Shown here in pieces: positions 1-7,599 of a stretch of 36,248 nt of DNA. How positions within the stretch are numbered: the stretch's first letter is position 1; each line of letters begins with the position of its first letter. The position numbers were made by a program, and so were the translations under genes. The stretch lies in NCBI GenBank assembly GCA_964640435.1, contig CAZXFJ010000004.1:1-36248 (forward strand), given 5' to 3'. The stretch is from GWA1-39-11 sp964640435. GTDB lineage: Bacteria > Patescibacteriota > Microgenomatia > Levybacterales > GWA1-39-11. The notes below the pieces were generated by a model. It worked only from the letters and a program-made list of their open reading frames with translations. It was not told where the DNA came from and ran no database searches.

Positions 1-429
1 AGGTTTCAATTCTTTAAGTAGTTTTTTCTCCAATTTTGGCATAATATATGTAATTCCATAAACAACGACAGCATCGTATTTGCGTAAGTTTTCGTTAAAT
101 AAATTTCCTCTTTTTACAAATATACTTTGTGATTTTTTTAAAGTTTTTATTTGCCGTTTATTTCGCCAAACAAGGGCCGGATTTATTTCAATTCCATAGG
201 CTTTTGCACCATGTTTTTCAATTTCAAAAAGTAACTTTCCATCACCGCTTCCAAGGTCTATTATTTTCTCCCCCTTTTTAGGTTTTAGTAATTTAATAAT
301 GTCGGCAGTCCTTTTATCAGAACTTTTAACGTAAGGCGCACCATACCAAAGGGTTACAATATATTGAAGACACCAAACAATAAAACCAAGTAGTATTACA
401 ATATAAAAAATAAGGATAATATAGATCAC
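1..429 (-). CDS. membrane-anchored class I SAM-dependent methyltransferase (partial, 3' end outside window)
   Basis: The frame opens at a GTG (427-429) and runs off the left edge after 143 codons. Residues 1-25 are a hydrophobic, membrane-spanning segment (VIYIILIFYIVILLGF...). Then follows the SAM-binding motif I IIDLGSGDGKLL at about residues 56-67 and an acidic strand end EINP near 81-84, typical of Rossmann-fold class I methyltransferases. No ATG exists between the upstream stop TAG (439-441) and the conserved part. A -10-like TAGAAT at 436-441 lies 6 bases before the GTG, which supports this start and suggests a leaderless message. The acceptor substrate cannot be told from what is seen. 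It is divergent from the GalT-like gene at 497. Confidence 0.75.
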   Translation of the reverse strand, partial: MIYIILIFYIVILLGFIVWCLQYIVTLWYGAPYVKSSDKRTADIIKLLKPKKGEKIIDLGSGDGKLLFEIEKHGAKAYGIEINPALVWRNKRQIKTLKKSQSIFVKRGNLFNENLRKYDAVVVYGITYIMPKLEKKLLKELKP

Positions 430-496
430 GAAAATATTCTACAACAATATTTACAGAAACTTGATTTTTGCTTCAAAAAACCTCTTAATATAAGTA

Positions 497-1375
497 ATGC
501 CCGATTTTAAATTTGTTAATATTCCATCGCTTGATAATTGGGTAATCTCTGCCCCAAAACGAGCTCATAGACCAGATGTTCATGGAAAAAAGCATCAAGA
601 GTGTCCTTTTGATCCTGCGCATCCAAATACTGATCCTGAAGTTTTTAGAATTGGCGGAGAAGAGGGAGACAAAAATTGGTCGGTTAGAGTGGTTGAAAAC
701 AAATTCCCCTTTGCCCCAATCCATGAAGTTGTTATTCATACTCCACAGCATGTTGATAGCCTTTCAAAATTAAGCGTTGAACAGGTAAAGCTTGTTATTG
801 AAGCATTTGTTAATCGTTTCAATACACATTTAAGACAAGGAACTGTTGTTATTTTTTCAAACGCAGGGCACGATTCTGGAGAATCAATTCAGCATTCTCA
901 TTCACAAATTGCAGTTGTACCACACGAAGTCCCTGTTGTAGTACCTGCACTTGAAGAATTTTTAGATTATGAAAGAGAGTTTTTTAAGGTAAAAGATTTA
1001 GAGCTTGTTTGTCCACCATATTCACAATGGCCAGATGAGGTTTGGATTGTTCCCTCAGATCGAGGAAAGCTTTTTGGTGAAATAACATATGAAGAAATGG
1101 AAAACTTGGCATATGTTTTAAGACGAATCATTTCAATTTTTGAAGTTAGACATGGAAATGAATTTCCATATAACTTCTATATATATCCAAGACGTGATTG
1201 GTATATGAGAATAATGCCAAGAGCAAAAATTGCTGGTGGTTTTGAAATGGCAACGGGAATATTTGTTAATACTCAAGATCCAAAGGAAACAATGCAGTTT
1301 ATAAAGGAACAATTTGCGGAAGTTGATGATGATAAGATTGGGTCACAAAAAGCAAACTATAGAAAGGGAGTTTAG
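497..1375 (+). CDS. galactose-1-phosphate uridylyltransferase-like protein (GalT/HIT superfamily)
   Basis: A 292-residue protein of the GalT branch of the histidine-triad superfamily, whose members move a nucleotidyl group between UDP-sugars and sugar phosphates. The active-site region GESIQHSHSQIAVVP (about residues 129-143) matches the GalT H-x-H-x-Q signature, the second His being the expected nucleophile. The C-terminal AGGFEMATGIFVN fits the family's second HIT repeat. The N-terminal zinc site is incomplete: CPFDPAHPN holds one Cys where GalT normally has C-x-x-C. ATG at 497 follows TAATAT (486-491) by 5 bases. Its stop overlaps by 4 bases the stop of the gene at 1372-1683 on the other strand. 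The exact sugar is unknown; galU at 4005 fits a nucleotide-sugar role. Confidence 0.7.
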   Translation: MPDFKFVNIPSLDNWVISAPKRAHRPDVHGKKHQECPFDPAHPNTDPEVFRIGGEEGDKNWSVRVVENKFPFAPIHEVVIHTPQHVDSLSKLSVEQVKLVIEAFVNRFNTHLRQGTVVIFSNAGHDSGESIQHSHSQIAVVPHEVPVVVPALEEFLDYEREFFKVKDLELVCPPYSQWPDEVWIVPSDRGKLFGEITYEEMENLAYVLRRIISIFEVRHGNEFPYNFYIYPRRDWYMRIMPRAKIAGGFEMATGIFVNTQDPKETMQFIKEQFAEVDDDKIGSQKANYRKGV

Positions 1376-1683
1376 AATTTGCTCTTCACTGCGTTAATGG
1401 CGGCACTTTCCAATGTTATAGCTGCCTTAGATAGGGATTCGCGACCGTATTTTGCTACAAGTGCTTCAATGTTATCCAAGACAATTTGTCCAACTAAAAA
1501 TTTTGATTTTGTGTATCTAATAACTGGACCCCTGAATTCATATGGCGTGTTAATTTGAGGTATATTAAGTGTGAATTTACGAGCAAAATTAAGATCTCTG
1601 GCACTTCTTTTATCTTTGTATGCTTGAGTGGATCGTGTTTCCCGCAAGGCCACGGCGTGATTTCTGTATATAGTCTCAGACAT
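1372..1683 (-). CDS. hypothetical protein, 103 aa
   Basis: A basic, soluble-looking protein that I do not recognise. The N-terminus is rich in Arg and Lys (TRSTQAYKDKRSARDLNFARK), and the C-terminus looks helical (LSKAAITLESAAINAVKSKF). There is no signal peptide or membrane segment. It lies 44 bases downstream of rplA, but the rplA terminator sits between them, so it probably needs its own promoter; I see no clear one and no Shine-Dalgarno site. It converges on the GalT-like gene with a 4-base overlap of stop codons. The gene is supported mainly by the intact frame and the tight fit between neighbours. Confidence 0.5.
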   Translation of the reverse strand: MSETIYRNHAVALRETRSTQAYKDKRSARDLNFARKFTLNIPQINTPYEFRGPVIRYTKSKFLVGQIVLDNIEALVAKYGRESLSKAAITLESAAINAVKSKF

Positions 1684-1706
1684 AATAAATTTGTAAAAAA
1701 ATTAAT

Positions 1707-1734
1707 TAAAAAAGAATGTAGTCAAAACTACATT
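1707..1734 (-). terminator. intrinsic terminator of the secE-nusG-rplK-rplA operon
   Basis: Read on the minus strand, arms AATGTAGT and ACTACATT (8 bp) close a TTTG loop and are followed by C and six T. The 5' arm includes the rplA stop codon TAG (1728-1730), so the hairpin begins inside the coding sequence. Confidence 0.8.
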
Positions 1735-2570
1735 TGAATAAGTATCGCAGGGCTCATTGTGGACTTTAATGTAACGTTGTTTATTTTATTTGCTCCAATT
1801 GAAGCAATGGCTGTTTTAATATTGTCAGTTAATTTTTCATCTTCAAATGAGAGCTTTCCAACAGATAAGTGGATAATAGGAGCTCCTGCTTCTGTTTTGT
1901 AGTTAATTTGTCCAGCAGAAAGCTTTTCGATAACTGCTTCTGGTTTGTCAGTAATTGTTCCTGATTTTGGATTTGGCATGAGACCACGTGGACCTAAAAC
2001 TCTTGCAACACGTGCAAGTTTAGGCATCATTTGTGGTGTTGCAACTAAAACATCAAAGTCAATCTTTCCTTTTTCGATTTGTTCGATGATTGCATCATCT
2101 GCAACTTTGATTCGAAGAGTCTTACCTGTTCCATGAGGAAGAGATACTTGTCCTGAAATTCCTTTTTCTTTTGCATTGATATGAAGCTCAACTGTTTCGT
2201 CAAAGTTACCCTTTTTGAACTTTCTTAGAACTACGATAGCGTCTTTTAGAGGGTATACGGTAGCTTTTCCTACATATGAAACATTGTCATTGTGTCTTTT
2301 TGAGCGTTCACGTGCAGCTTTATTTGCTTTTTTCTTTTCTTTCTTCTCTGGTTTTGCAACTTCTACAACTTCTTCTGTTTTTTCATCAAGTTCTGCAGCA
2401 ATTTCTTCTTCTGAAGCACCAACGGAATTAATTCTTTGTCCGCCACCCATGTTCATGCCTTTTGCTTGCTTTTTTGCCTCAGCCTTTTCTTCACGGCGTT
2501 TTTTTTGTTCCTCTAGTGCTTCTTGTTCTTGTTGTTCGTCACCTAAGACTTTTACTTTAACTTTTCCCAT
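1728..2570 (-). CDS. rplA: 50S ribosomal protein L1 with long N-terminal extension
   Basis: L1 binds 23S rRNA at the stalk near the E site and in many bacteria represses its own operon. Core motifs are clear: VSLPHGTGKT, FDVLVATPQMM, RVLGPRGLMPNPKSGT and the C-terminal NNVTLKSTM. At 280 residues it is longer than the usual 225-235. About 80 extra residues at the N-terminus are charged and low-complexity (runs of E, K, R, with MGGG near 41-44). In domain II, between PHGTGKT and DFDV, roughly 17 residues usually present are missing. ATG overlaps the rplK stop by one base (TAATG), implying translational coupling. The terminator overlaps its stop codon. Confidence 0.95.
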   Translation of the reverse strand: MGKVKVKVLGDEQQEQEALEEQKKRREEKAEAKKQAKGMNMGGGQRINSVGASEEEIAAELDEKTEEVVEVAKPEKKEKKKANKAARERSKRHNDNVSYVGKATVYPLKDAIVVLRKFKKGNFDETVELHINAKEKGISGQVSLPHGTGKTLRIKVADDAIIEQIEKGKIDFDVLVATPQMMPKLARVARVLGPRGLMPNPKSGTITDKPEAVIEKLSAGQINYKTEAGAPIIHLSVGKLSFEDEKLTDNIKTAIASIGANKINNVTLKSTMSPAILIQM

Positions 2571-2992
2571 TATGCTTCTTGAATACCCATTGAGCGGGCT
2601 ACACCTTTAACTATTTTTGCTGCTTGTTCAATATCTTTTGTATTTAAATCTTCAAGTTTAATTTCAGCAACTCTTTTTGCCTGTTCATGAGTTATTTTTC
2701 CAGCAGATTCACGGCCTGGTTTGTGTGATCCACTTGTGATTTTGAGTTCTTTTTTAATTAATTCAGAAATTGGTGGTTTTTTAACGATAAATGAGAATGT
2801 ACGATCTTCATAAACTGTTATAACAACAGGAAGAACTGTACCTTTTTGATCAGCTGTCTTATCGTTAAATGCTTTAACGAAATCCATGATTGGAAGTCCG
2901 TGTGGACCGAGTGCTGTACCAACAGGTGGTGCAGGAGTTGCTGAGCCTCCGATAACGTTTAATTTTATTAATGTTTTAATTTTCTTTGCCAT
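2570..2992 (-). CDS. rplK: 50S ribosomal protein L11
   Basis: A 140-residue protein of normal family length. The N-terminal domain has KLNVIGGSATPAPPVGTALGPHGLPIMDFVKAFN with the proline-rich hinge that binds the GTPase-associated centre. The C-terminal RNA-binding part has HEQAKRVAEIKLEDLNTKD and ends IVKGVARSMGI. ATG is 2 bases after the nusG stop, and its stop overlaps the rplA ATG by one base. The order secE-nusG-rplK-rplA is the standard bacterial one. Confidence 0.97.
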   Translation of the reverse strand: MAKKIKTLIKLNVIGGSATPAPPVGTALGPHGLPIMDFVKAFNDKTADQKGTVLPVVITVYEDRTFSFIVKKPPISELIKKELKITSGSHKPGRESAGKITHEQAKRVAEIKLEDLNTKDIEQAAKIVKGVARSMGIQEA

Positions 2993-2994
2993 AT

Positions 2995-3537
2995 TTAGAT
3001 TTTAGAAACTTGCAAGAAGTCTAGTTCAACTGGAGTTTCACGTCCAAAGATTGAAACAAGAACTTTAACTTTACCTTTTTCTTCATCGATTGATTCAACT
3101 GATCCTAAGAAATCTGAGAAAGGTCCGTCTGTGATCTTAACTGCTTCACCAGCTGAGAATGCTGATTTGAAGACTGGAGCGCTCATCTCAGTGAACTTAA
3201 GGATTGCATCAATTTCTTCGTCACGAACTGGTGTTGGCTTGTTCATTGTTCCTACGAATGAAGTAACACCTGGAGTTGTACGAACGAGAAGCCATGCTTC
3301 ATCGTCAAGAATCATCTTTACAAAAATGTATCCTGCAAAAATCTTTTCTTTAATGGTTTCTTTTTTACCACCACGAACACGAACGATTTCTTTTGTAGGG
3401 ACGAGTGCGTCAAGGATTCTTTCTTTAAATCCCATAGCGTCAACTCTTTGCATAAGGGTTTTTGCCACTTTATTCTCATGTCCTGAGTATGTGTGGACAA
3501 TAAACCAGCGTGCTTTGTTTTCTGTTGTTGGTTCCAT
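2995..3537 (-). CDS. nusG: transcription elongation/antitermination factor NusG
   Basis: A 180-residue protein with an NGN domain at about residues 9-115 (RWFIVHTYSGHENKVAKTL; FAGYIFVKMILDDEAWLLVR; TPGVTSFVG) and a KOW domain from about 125 (FSAGEAVKITDGPFSDFLG...). It binds the RNA polymerase clamp and links it to Rho or the ribosome (uS10). ATG lies 9 bases after the secE stop. The KOW domain keeps the usual G-P-F pattern. There is no insertion and the length is normal. Confidence 0.97.
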   Translation of the reverse strand: MEPTTENKARWFIVHTYSGHENKVAKTLMQRVDAMGFKERILDALVPTKEIVRVRGGKKETIKEKIFAGYIFVKMILDDEAWLLVRTTPGVTSFVGTMNKPTPVRDEEIDAILKFTEMSAPVFKSAFSAGEAVKITDGPFSDFLGSVESIDEEKGKVKVLVSIFGRETPVELDFLQVSKI

Positions 3538-3546
3538 AGTTTTTTA

Positions 3547-3720
3547 TTATCTTACGAGTAATCCGAGAAGGTTAGTGAATAGAAAATCCATGCCTCCTAA
3601 ATAAAGTCCTACAACAAGGCTTATAACTATTACTATAATTGTAAGTCTTGTGACGTCGGTACTCGTTGGCCACGTTACATGAGATAATTCTGATCTAACC
3701 TCGGAAAGAAACGTGAACAT
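3547..3720 (-). CDS. secE: preprotein translocase subunit SecE
   Basis: A 57-residue single-span SecE of the minimal type. FLSEVRSELSHVTWPTSTDV (residues 4-23) is the conserved amphipathic helix with the W-P pair, followed by a membrane helix TIIVIVISLVVGLYLG. It clamps SecY in the translocon. The start ATG (3718-3720) lies 7 bases after the -10 box, so it is probably leaderless. First gene of the operon with nusG, rplK and rplA. Confidence 0.93.
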   Translation of the reverse strand: MFTFLSEVRSELSHVTWPTSTDVTRLTIIVIVISLVVGLYLGGMDFLFTNLLGLLVR

Positions 3721-3727
3721 TCGTACA

Positions 3728-3756
3728 ATTTTATCACAAGGCTAGCGTAATTGTAA
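3728..3756 (-). promoter_or_regulatory. secE operon promoter
   Basis: On the minus strand: TTACAA (3751-3756), 17 bases, TAAAAT (3728-3733), then 7 bases to ATG. Its -35 box is the reverse complement of, and occupies the same bases as, the -35 of a promoter reading the other way (3751-3779). Confidence 0.75.
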
Positions 3757-3779
3757 AGATATAGGCTCAGGAGTATAAT
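3751..3779 (+). promoter_or_regulatory. putative divergent promoter reading into the assembly gap
   Basis: TTGTAA (3751-3756), 17 bases, TATAAT (3774-3779). No start codon follows at the leaderless distance in a usable frame, so whatever it serves lies in or beyond the N run. It could be an RNA gene or a missing small gene. Confidence 0.5.
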
Positions 3780-3821
3780 TTCGCCAATGAATAGAAAAGA
3801 AAGCCCGATTTCACCAATCGC

Positions 3822-3921
3822 NNNNNNNNNNNNNNNNNNNNNNNNNNNNNNNNNNNNNNNNNNNNNNNNNNNNNNNNNNNNNNNNNNNNNNNNNNNNNNN
3901 NNNNNNNNNNNNNNNNNNNNN
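3822..3921. other. assembly gap, exactly 100 N
   Basis: A run of exactly 100 N, the usual placeholder for a scaffold join of unknown size. Adjacency of secE and galU is therefore not proven by the sequence. The flanks (3780-3821 and 3922-3967) hold no gene that I can support. Confidence 0.95.
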
Positions 3922-3967
3922 TAGTAGAGCGTCCTCTGGCTGAGCTTACTCAACAAAGGCGCTAATT

Positions 3968-3996
3968 TTGACTTTTTGCGAGTGAACAATTAAAAT
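3968..3996 (+). promoter_or_regulatory. galU promoter (leaderless type)
   Basis: TTGACT (3968-3973), 17 bases, TAAAAT (3991-3996), then 8 bases to the galU ATG. No Shine-Dalgarno site is present. Confidence 0.8.
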
Positions 3997-4004
3997 CAAC
4001 ACAT

Positions 4005-4886
4005 ATGGCCAAGATTAAGAAAGCGGTCGTGCCTGCAGCAGGTTTTGGAACAAGGTTTTTGCCTCAAACAAAGGCGATGCCTAAAGAGATGCTCCCAATA
4101 GTTGATAAGCCTGTTATCCAATATGTTGTAGAAGAAGCAGTAGCCTCAGGAATAGAAGACATCATTATTGTTACAGGAGCACTTAAGCGTGCGATAGAAG
4201 ACCACTTTGACGTTCCAAACGCTGAGCTTATTAAAAATCTTGAAGCCGGTGGTAAAGAGCACCTCATTGAAGCCACGAAGAAAATCTCTGAGATGGCAAA
4301 CTTTATATATGTTCGTCAAAAGGGTATGTATGGAAATGGCACTCCAGTCTTGGCAGCAGAACCTATTATTGATAACGAGCCTTTTGCTGTTATGTGGGGA
4401 GATGAATTTATATACAGTAAGCCACCAAGACTTGCTCAAATGATTAAGGTTTTTGAAAACCGTGGAGGAGCTGTTATTTCAGCTGTTAGAATTCAAAACA
4501 AGGAAGATTTAAAGCGCTACGGAATTGCAGAAGTTGAAGCAGTAGAAGGAAATGTATTTAAAATTAAAAAGATTGTTGAAAAACCAAACCCAGATGAGGC
4601 ACCATCAAATCTTGCGACACACGGAGCATACATTTTACCTCCAGAAATATTTGATATTTTAAGAGCTCAAGCACCAGGAACAGGTGGGGAAATTTATTTG
4701 CCAGAAGCAATAGATGCTCTTATCAAGACAGGGTATCCAGTATATGCATGTGAAATTGAAAACGGAAGATATTACGATACAGGTAATAAACTCGAATACA
4801 TGAAGACAGTTGTTGAACTTGCTCTCGAGCACTCAGATATAAGTGGTGACTTTAAAGAATTCATCAAAAACCTCAAATTAGACTAA
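4005..4886 (+). CDS. galU: UTP-glucose-1-phosphate uridylyltransferase
   Basis: A 293-residue enzyme making UDP-glucose from UTP and glucose-1-phosphate. The nucleotide-binding N-terminus KAVVPAAGFGTRFLPQTKAMPKEMLPI with the following KPVIQYVVEEA is the GalU signature. MWGDEF (about residues 130-135) carries the metal-binding Asp; VEKPNPDEAPS and GRYYDTGNKLEYMKT match the sugar-binding and C-terminal parts. Length is normal. The start is set by the promoter 8 bases upstream. It is followed after one base by the unknown gene at 4888, probably in the same transcript. UDP-glucose feeds surface polysaccharide, fitting the glycan genes at 26-33 kb. Confidence 0.95.
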   Translation: MAKIKKAVVPAAGFGTRFLPQTKAMPKEMLPIVDKPVIQYVVEEAVASGIEDIIIVTGALKRAIEDHFDVPNAELIKNLEAGGKEHLIEATKKISEMANFIYVRQKGMYGNGTPVLAAEPIIDNEPFAVMWGDEFIYSKPPRLAQMIKVFENRGGAVISAVRIQNKEDLKRYGIAEVEAVEGNVFKIKKIVEKPNPDEAPSNLATHGAYILPPEIFDILRAQAPGTGGEIYLPEAIDALIKTGYPVYACEIENGRYYDTGNKLEYMKTVVELALEHSDISGDFKEFIKNLKLD

Positions 4887-4887
4887 A

Positions 4888-5757
4888 ATGTCGAGTGAAT
4901 TCGAAAACCAGAACTCTCAAAATCCTAATTTTGAAGAATTTGCTCGAGAAAAAGGATATATCCAGGATACTATTAATGAAGAAAATAAATTTGCAATTAA
5001 GACACTGTCTGGTAACGGCATTCCAGAATATTTTATAAGAGATTATTTTATCGCCAATCCTTCAGGTGGATTTGCCTCAGTGGCTGAAGCACAAATTTCT
5101 GCTCTCGGTATAAAATTAACTAAATTTGGAAGAGAGATTCCTGCTGGAAAATACTCATATCATGAGGAAGAAGTACTTCAGTTATTTGGAGACGAAAAAT
5201 GGGGTTATGAGCCTAGATACGAGCTGCTTCATATAAAAGGTCAAAAAGAATTGGACGGTTTCATAAATAATGTTGAAATTAGGTTTAATAAAGATGGTTC
5301 CTTTGACGCATTTAGTGTTGACGTGCATGATGGCACAACCATCACTAGCGCAGGATTAAAGAGTAATCATATTCAGCAGTCATTTGATGAAAATAATGGT
5401 AATCCATTTGTGTTTAATGCCCCTCAAGGAACAAGTGTGATTGTAGAAAACAATGGAGATTCTTATGCTCTGTATCTTGTGTCTGCTGATAGTAAATTAA
5501 GACATAAGGTTGTTGCTAAAAGGCAATTAAATATAGATGAATTAATAATAAACTTAGAGTTGGAATCCATAATGAAAGATCCATTTCAGCCTCCAAATGG
5601 CGAAATAGGAAAAGGTTTTGGTGATAAAACTTGGAGATTTGCAAACCTAGGAAAAGAGATGGGCGTCAGCGTTATTCCTGCAGATGACGTCCTGGAAGAA
5701 GAGTTTGATTCAAGAGGGTTTAGGCAGTTAGTTGATAAGATAAAAGATAATTTATAA
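4888..5757 (+). CDS. hypothetical protein, 289 aa
   Basis: Not recognised. A soluble, acidic protein without signal or membrane segments. Residues 1-65 are Asn/Glu-rich and then helical; 100-200 look rich in beta strands (ELLHIKGQKELDGFINNVEIRF; FDAFSVDVHDGTTITSAGLKS); the C-terminus is helical (GFRQLVDKIKDNL). It starts one base after the galU stop (TAA-A-ATG), so it is translated from the galU message. The link to galU may be only positional. Confidence 0.7.
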   Translation: MSSEFENQNSQNPNFEEFAREKGYIQDTINEENKFAIKTLSGNGIPEYFIRDYFIANPSGGFASVAEAQISALGIKLTKFGREIPAGKYSYHEEEVLQLFGDEKWGYEPRYELLHIKGQKELDGFINNVEIRFNKDGSFDAFSVDVHDGTTITSAGLKSNHIQQSFDENNGNPFVFNAPQGTSVIVENNGDSYALYLVSADSKLRHKVVAKRQLNIDELIINLELESIMKDPFQPPNGEIGKGFGDKTWRFANLGKEMGVSVIPADDVLEEEFDSRGFRQLVDKIKDNL

Positions 5758-5835
5758 ATCTACTAATCAAGAAAAAAGTTAAAATACCTTTTAAACTCCG
5801 ATTTTGTGTTTTTAATATTGAAAAGTCATTCATGG

Positions 5836-5841
5836 TAAAAT
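5836..5841 (+). promoter_or_regulatory. argS -10 box
   Basis: TAAAAT ends 7 bases before the argS ATG. No convincing -35 is seen at the usual distance. The bases from 5758 to 5835 hold nothing else that I can name. Confidence 0.55.
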
Positions 5842-5848
5842 AATCATT

Positions 5849-7561
5849 ATGAATCCAAAAGATTTAATAATAAAAAACTTAGCAACTTCTGTTAAAAAAA
5901 TTACAAAAGAAAGCATTCCTGTAATGCTTTCTATTCCTGAGAAAAGTATCAATGGTGATTATGCTACAAATATTGCATTAAGACTTACATCCGTTATTAA
6001 AGGTAATCCAAGAAACTTAGCTGAAAAAATTGTTGAAGAATACAAAAAGCTTTCAGATCCAAATATCTCCAGAATTGAAATTGCAGGCCCAGGTTTCATT
6101 AACTTCTTTCTAAATGATCAAGTACTTGCTGAAAATATGTTTAATGTAATAGAGAGGTCGGACAATTTTGGAAATACAGATATAAATAAAGGTAAAAAAG
6201 TAATTGTCGAGTTTTCATCTCCAAATATTGCTAAGCCTTTTACCGTGGGACACCTAAGGTCAACTATTATCGGTTCTGCGATTGCTAATTTGCTTTCTGC
6301 AACTGGATACACAGTGTATCGAGACAATCATTTAGGTGATTGGGGAACTCAGTTTGGAAAACAAATTTATGCAATAAAAACTTGGGGAGATGAGAAAACG
6401 ATTGAGAAAAGTGAAAACCCGGTTAAGGATCTTGTTGAGTTGTATGTAAAGTTTCATGAGGAAGCAGAAAAGAATCCCGCACTTGAAGACGAGGGGCGTG
6501 CATGGTTTAAGAGACTTGAAGATGGAGACCCAGAAGCCAGACGTCTCTGGAAAAAATGTATTGATTGGTCAATGAAAGAATTTAACCGTCTGTACGAATT
6601 ACTCGGAATAACATTTACAGAAAATGATGGAGAAGGTTTCGGAGAATCATTCTTTGAAGACAAAATGGAAAGCGTTATCAAAGAACTTCGTGATAAGAAA
6701 CTATTAAAAGAAGACAAGGGTGCTGAGCTTGTATATTTTCCAAAAGATAAATACCCACCACTTATGATTTTAAAACAAGATGGAACAACACTTTATGCAA
6801 CACGAGACCTTGCAACAGATAAATTTAGACTAACAGAGCATGGTAAAGATGTGACAATTATTAATGAAGTTGGAATAGAGCAATCATTATATTTTAACCA
6901 GCTTTATGAACTAGAAAAAATGCTTGGATGGGTAACAGATGGGCAAAGAATTCACATAAAACATGGTCACTTTAGATTCAAAGAAGGAAAAATGTCTACA
7001 AGAAAAGGGAATGTCGTTTGGCTTGAGGATGTTTTGGATGAAGCGAAAAAGCGGGCAGAAAAACTAGCCAAAGATGGAGCCTCTGATGCAGTTGTTGTTT
7101 CAACTGGTGCAATAAAATGGAATGATTTAAAGAGAAACAGTGCTCAGGATATTGTTTTTGATTGGGATGATATTCTAAATATGGAAGGGAATTCTGGTCC
7201 ATATATGCAATATGCATATGTTAGAACTCAAAGTGTATTAAGTAAAAATGAGGAAGCAATTTCAGAAAAAACGAAACTTTGGGGACAAGAAATTTCTGTT
7301 GAAGAAAGAGAATTATTGCGCAGCCTAATTTACTTTCCTGAAATAATTCAAATGGCTGCTGCAAACTTTGCAACAAATGAAGTTGCTAACTATTTATTTG
7401 ACCTGGCGCAGAAATTTAATCTCTTTTATCAGAAGCAACCAATTCTAAAAGCGGAAGATGAAGATGTTAAAAATTTTCGTCTCGCGCTGACTGCTGCAAT
7501 AGGTCAGGTTATTAAAAATGGCCTAAATCTTCTGGGTATTCAGACGGTAGAAAAGATGTAA
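5849..7561 (+). CDS. argS: arginyl-tRNA synthetase
   Basis: A 570-residue class I aminoacyl-tRNA synthetase. The N-terminal ArgRS domain (NPKDLIIKNL... to about 85) is followed by the catalytic core with EFSSPNIAKPFTVGHLRST (HIGH-type motif VGHLRS) and HLGDWGTQFG. KMSTRKGNVVWLEDVLDEA (about residues 381-399) stands in for KMSKS. The DALR anticodon-binding domain is at the C-terminus (NSGPYMQYAYVRTQSVL; LFYQKQPIL). Length and order are normal. Its tRNA-Arg(CCU) substrate is encoded at 14461. Confidence 0.96.
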   Translation: MNPKDLIIKNLATSVKKITKESIPVMLSIPEKSINGDYATNIALRLTSVIKGNPRNLAEKIVEEYKKLSDPNISRIEIAGPGFINFFLNDQVLAENMFNVIERSDNFGNTDINKGKKVIVEFSSPNIAKPFTVGHLRSTIIGSAIANLLSATGYTVYRDNHLGDWGTQFGKQIYAIKTWGDEKTIEKSENPVKDLVELYVKFHEEAEKNPALEDEGRAWFKRLEDGDPEARRLWKKCIDWSMKEFNRLYELLGITFTENDGEGFGESFFEDKMESVIKELRDKKLLKEDKGAELVYFPKDKYPPLMILKQDGTTLYATRDLATDKFRLTEHGKDVTIINEVGIEQSLYFNQLYELEKMLGWVTDGQRIHIKHGHFRFKEGKMSTRKGNVVWLEDVLDEAKKRAEKLAKDGASDAVVVSTGAIKWNDLKRNSAQDIVFDWDDILNMEGNSGPYMQYAYVRTQSVLSKNEEAISEKTKLWGQEISVEERELLRSLIYFPEIIQMAAANFATNEVANYLFDLAQKFNLFYQKQPILKAEDEDVKNFRLALTAAIGQVIKNGLNLLGIQTVEKM

Positions 7562-7562
7562 T

Positions 7563-7591
7563 TTGATTATTTTGCCTCAAAATTGTAAAAT
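7563..7591 (+). promoter_or_regulatory. promoter of the 7600 gene (leaderless type)
   Basis: TTGATT (7563-7568), 17 bases, TAAAAT (7586-7591), then 8 bases to ATG. The spacer contains TTTGCCTCAAA, a near copy of an 11-mer found three more times in the window. Confidence 0.75.
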
Positions 7592-7599
7592 TCTCGCTT

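Noticed and set aside
2215..2610. 131-residue frame opposite rplA
   Set aside because: A Ser/Phe/Ala-rich shadow of the Lys/Glu-rich rplA extension; no promoter or start signal.
3922..3967. tRNA-like pieces (TAGTAGAGCG..., GGCTGAGC) at the right gap edge
   Set aside because: Neither strand gives a D arm, anticodon arm and T arm in order, and no T loop is present. It may be half of a gene lost in the gap, but cannot be called.
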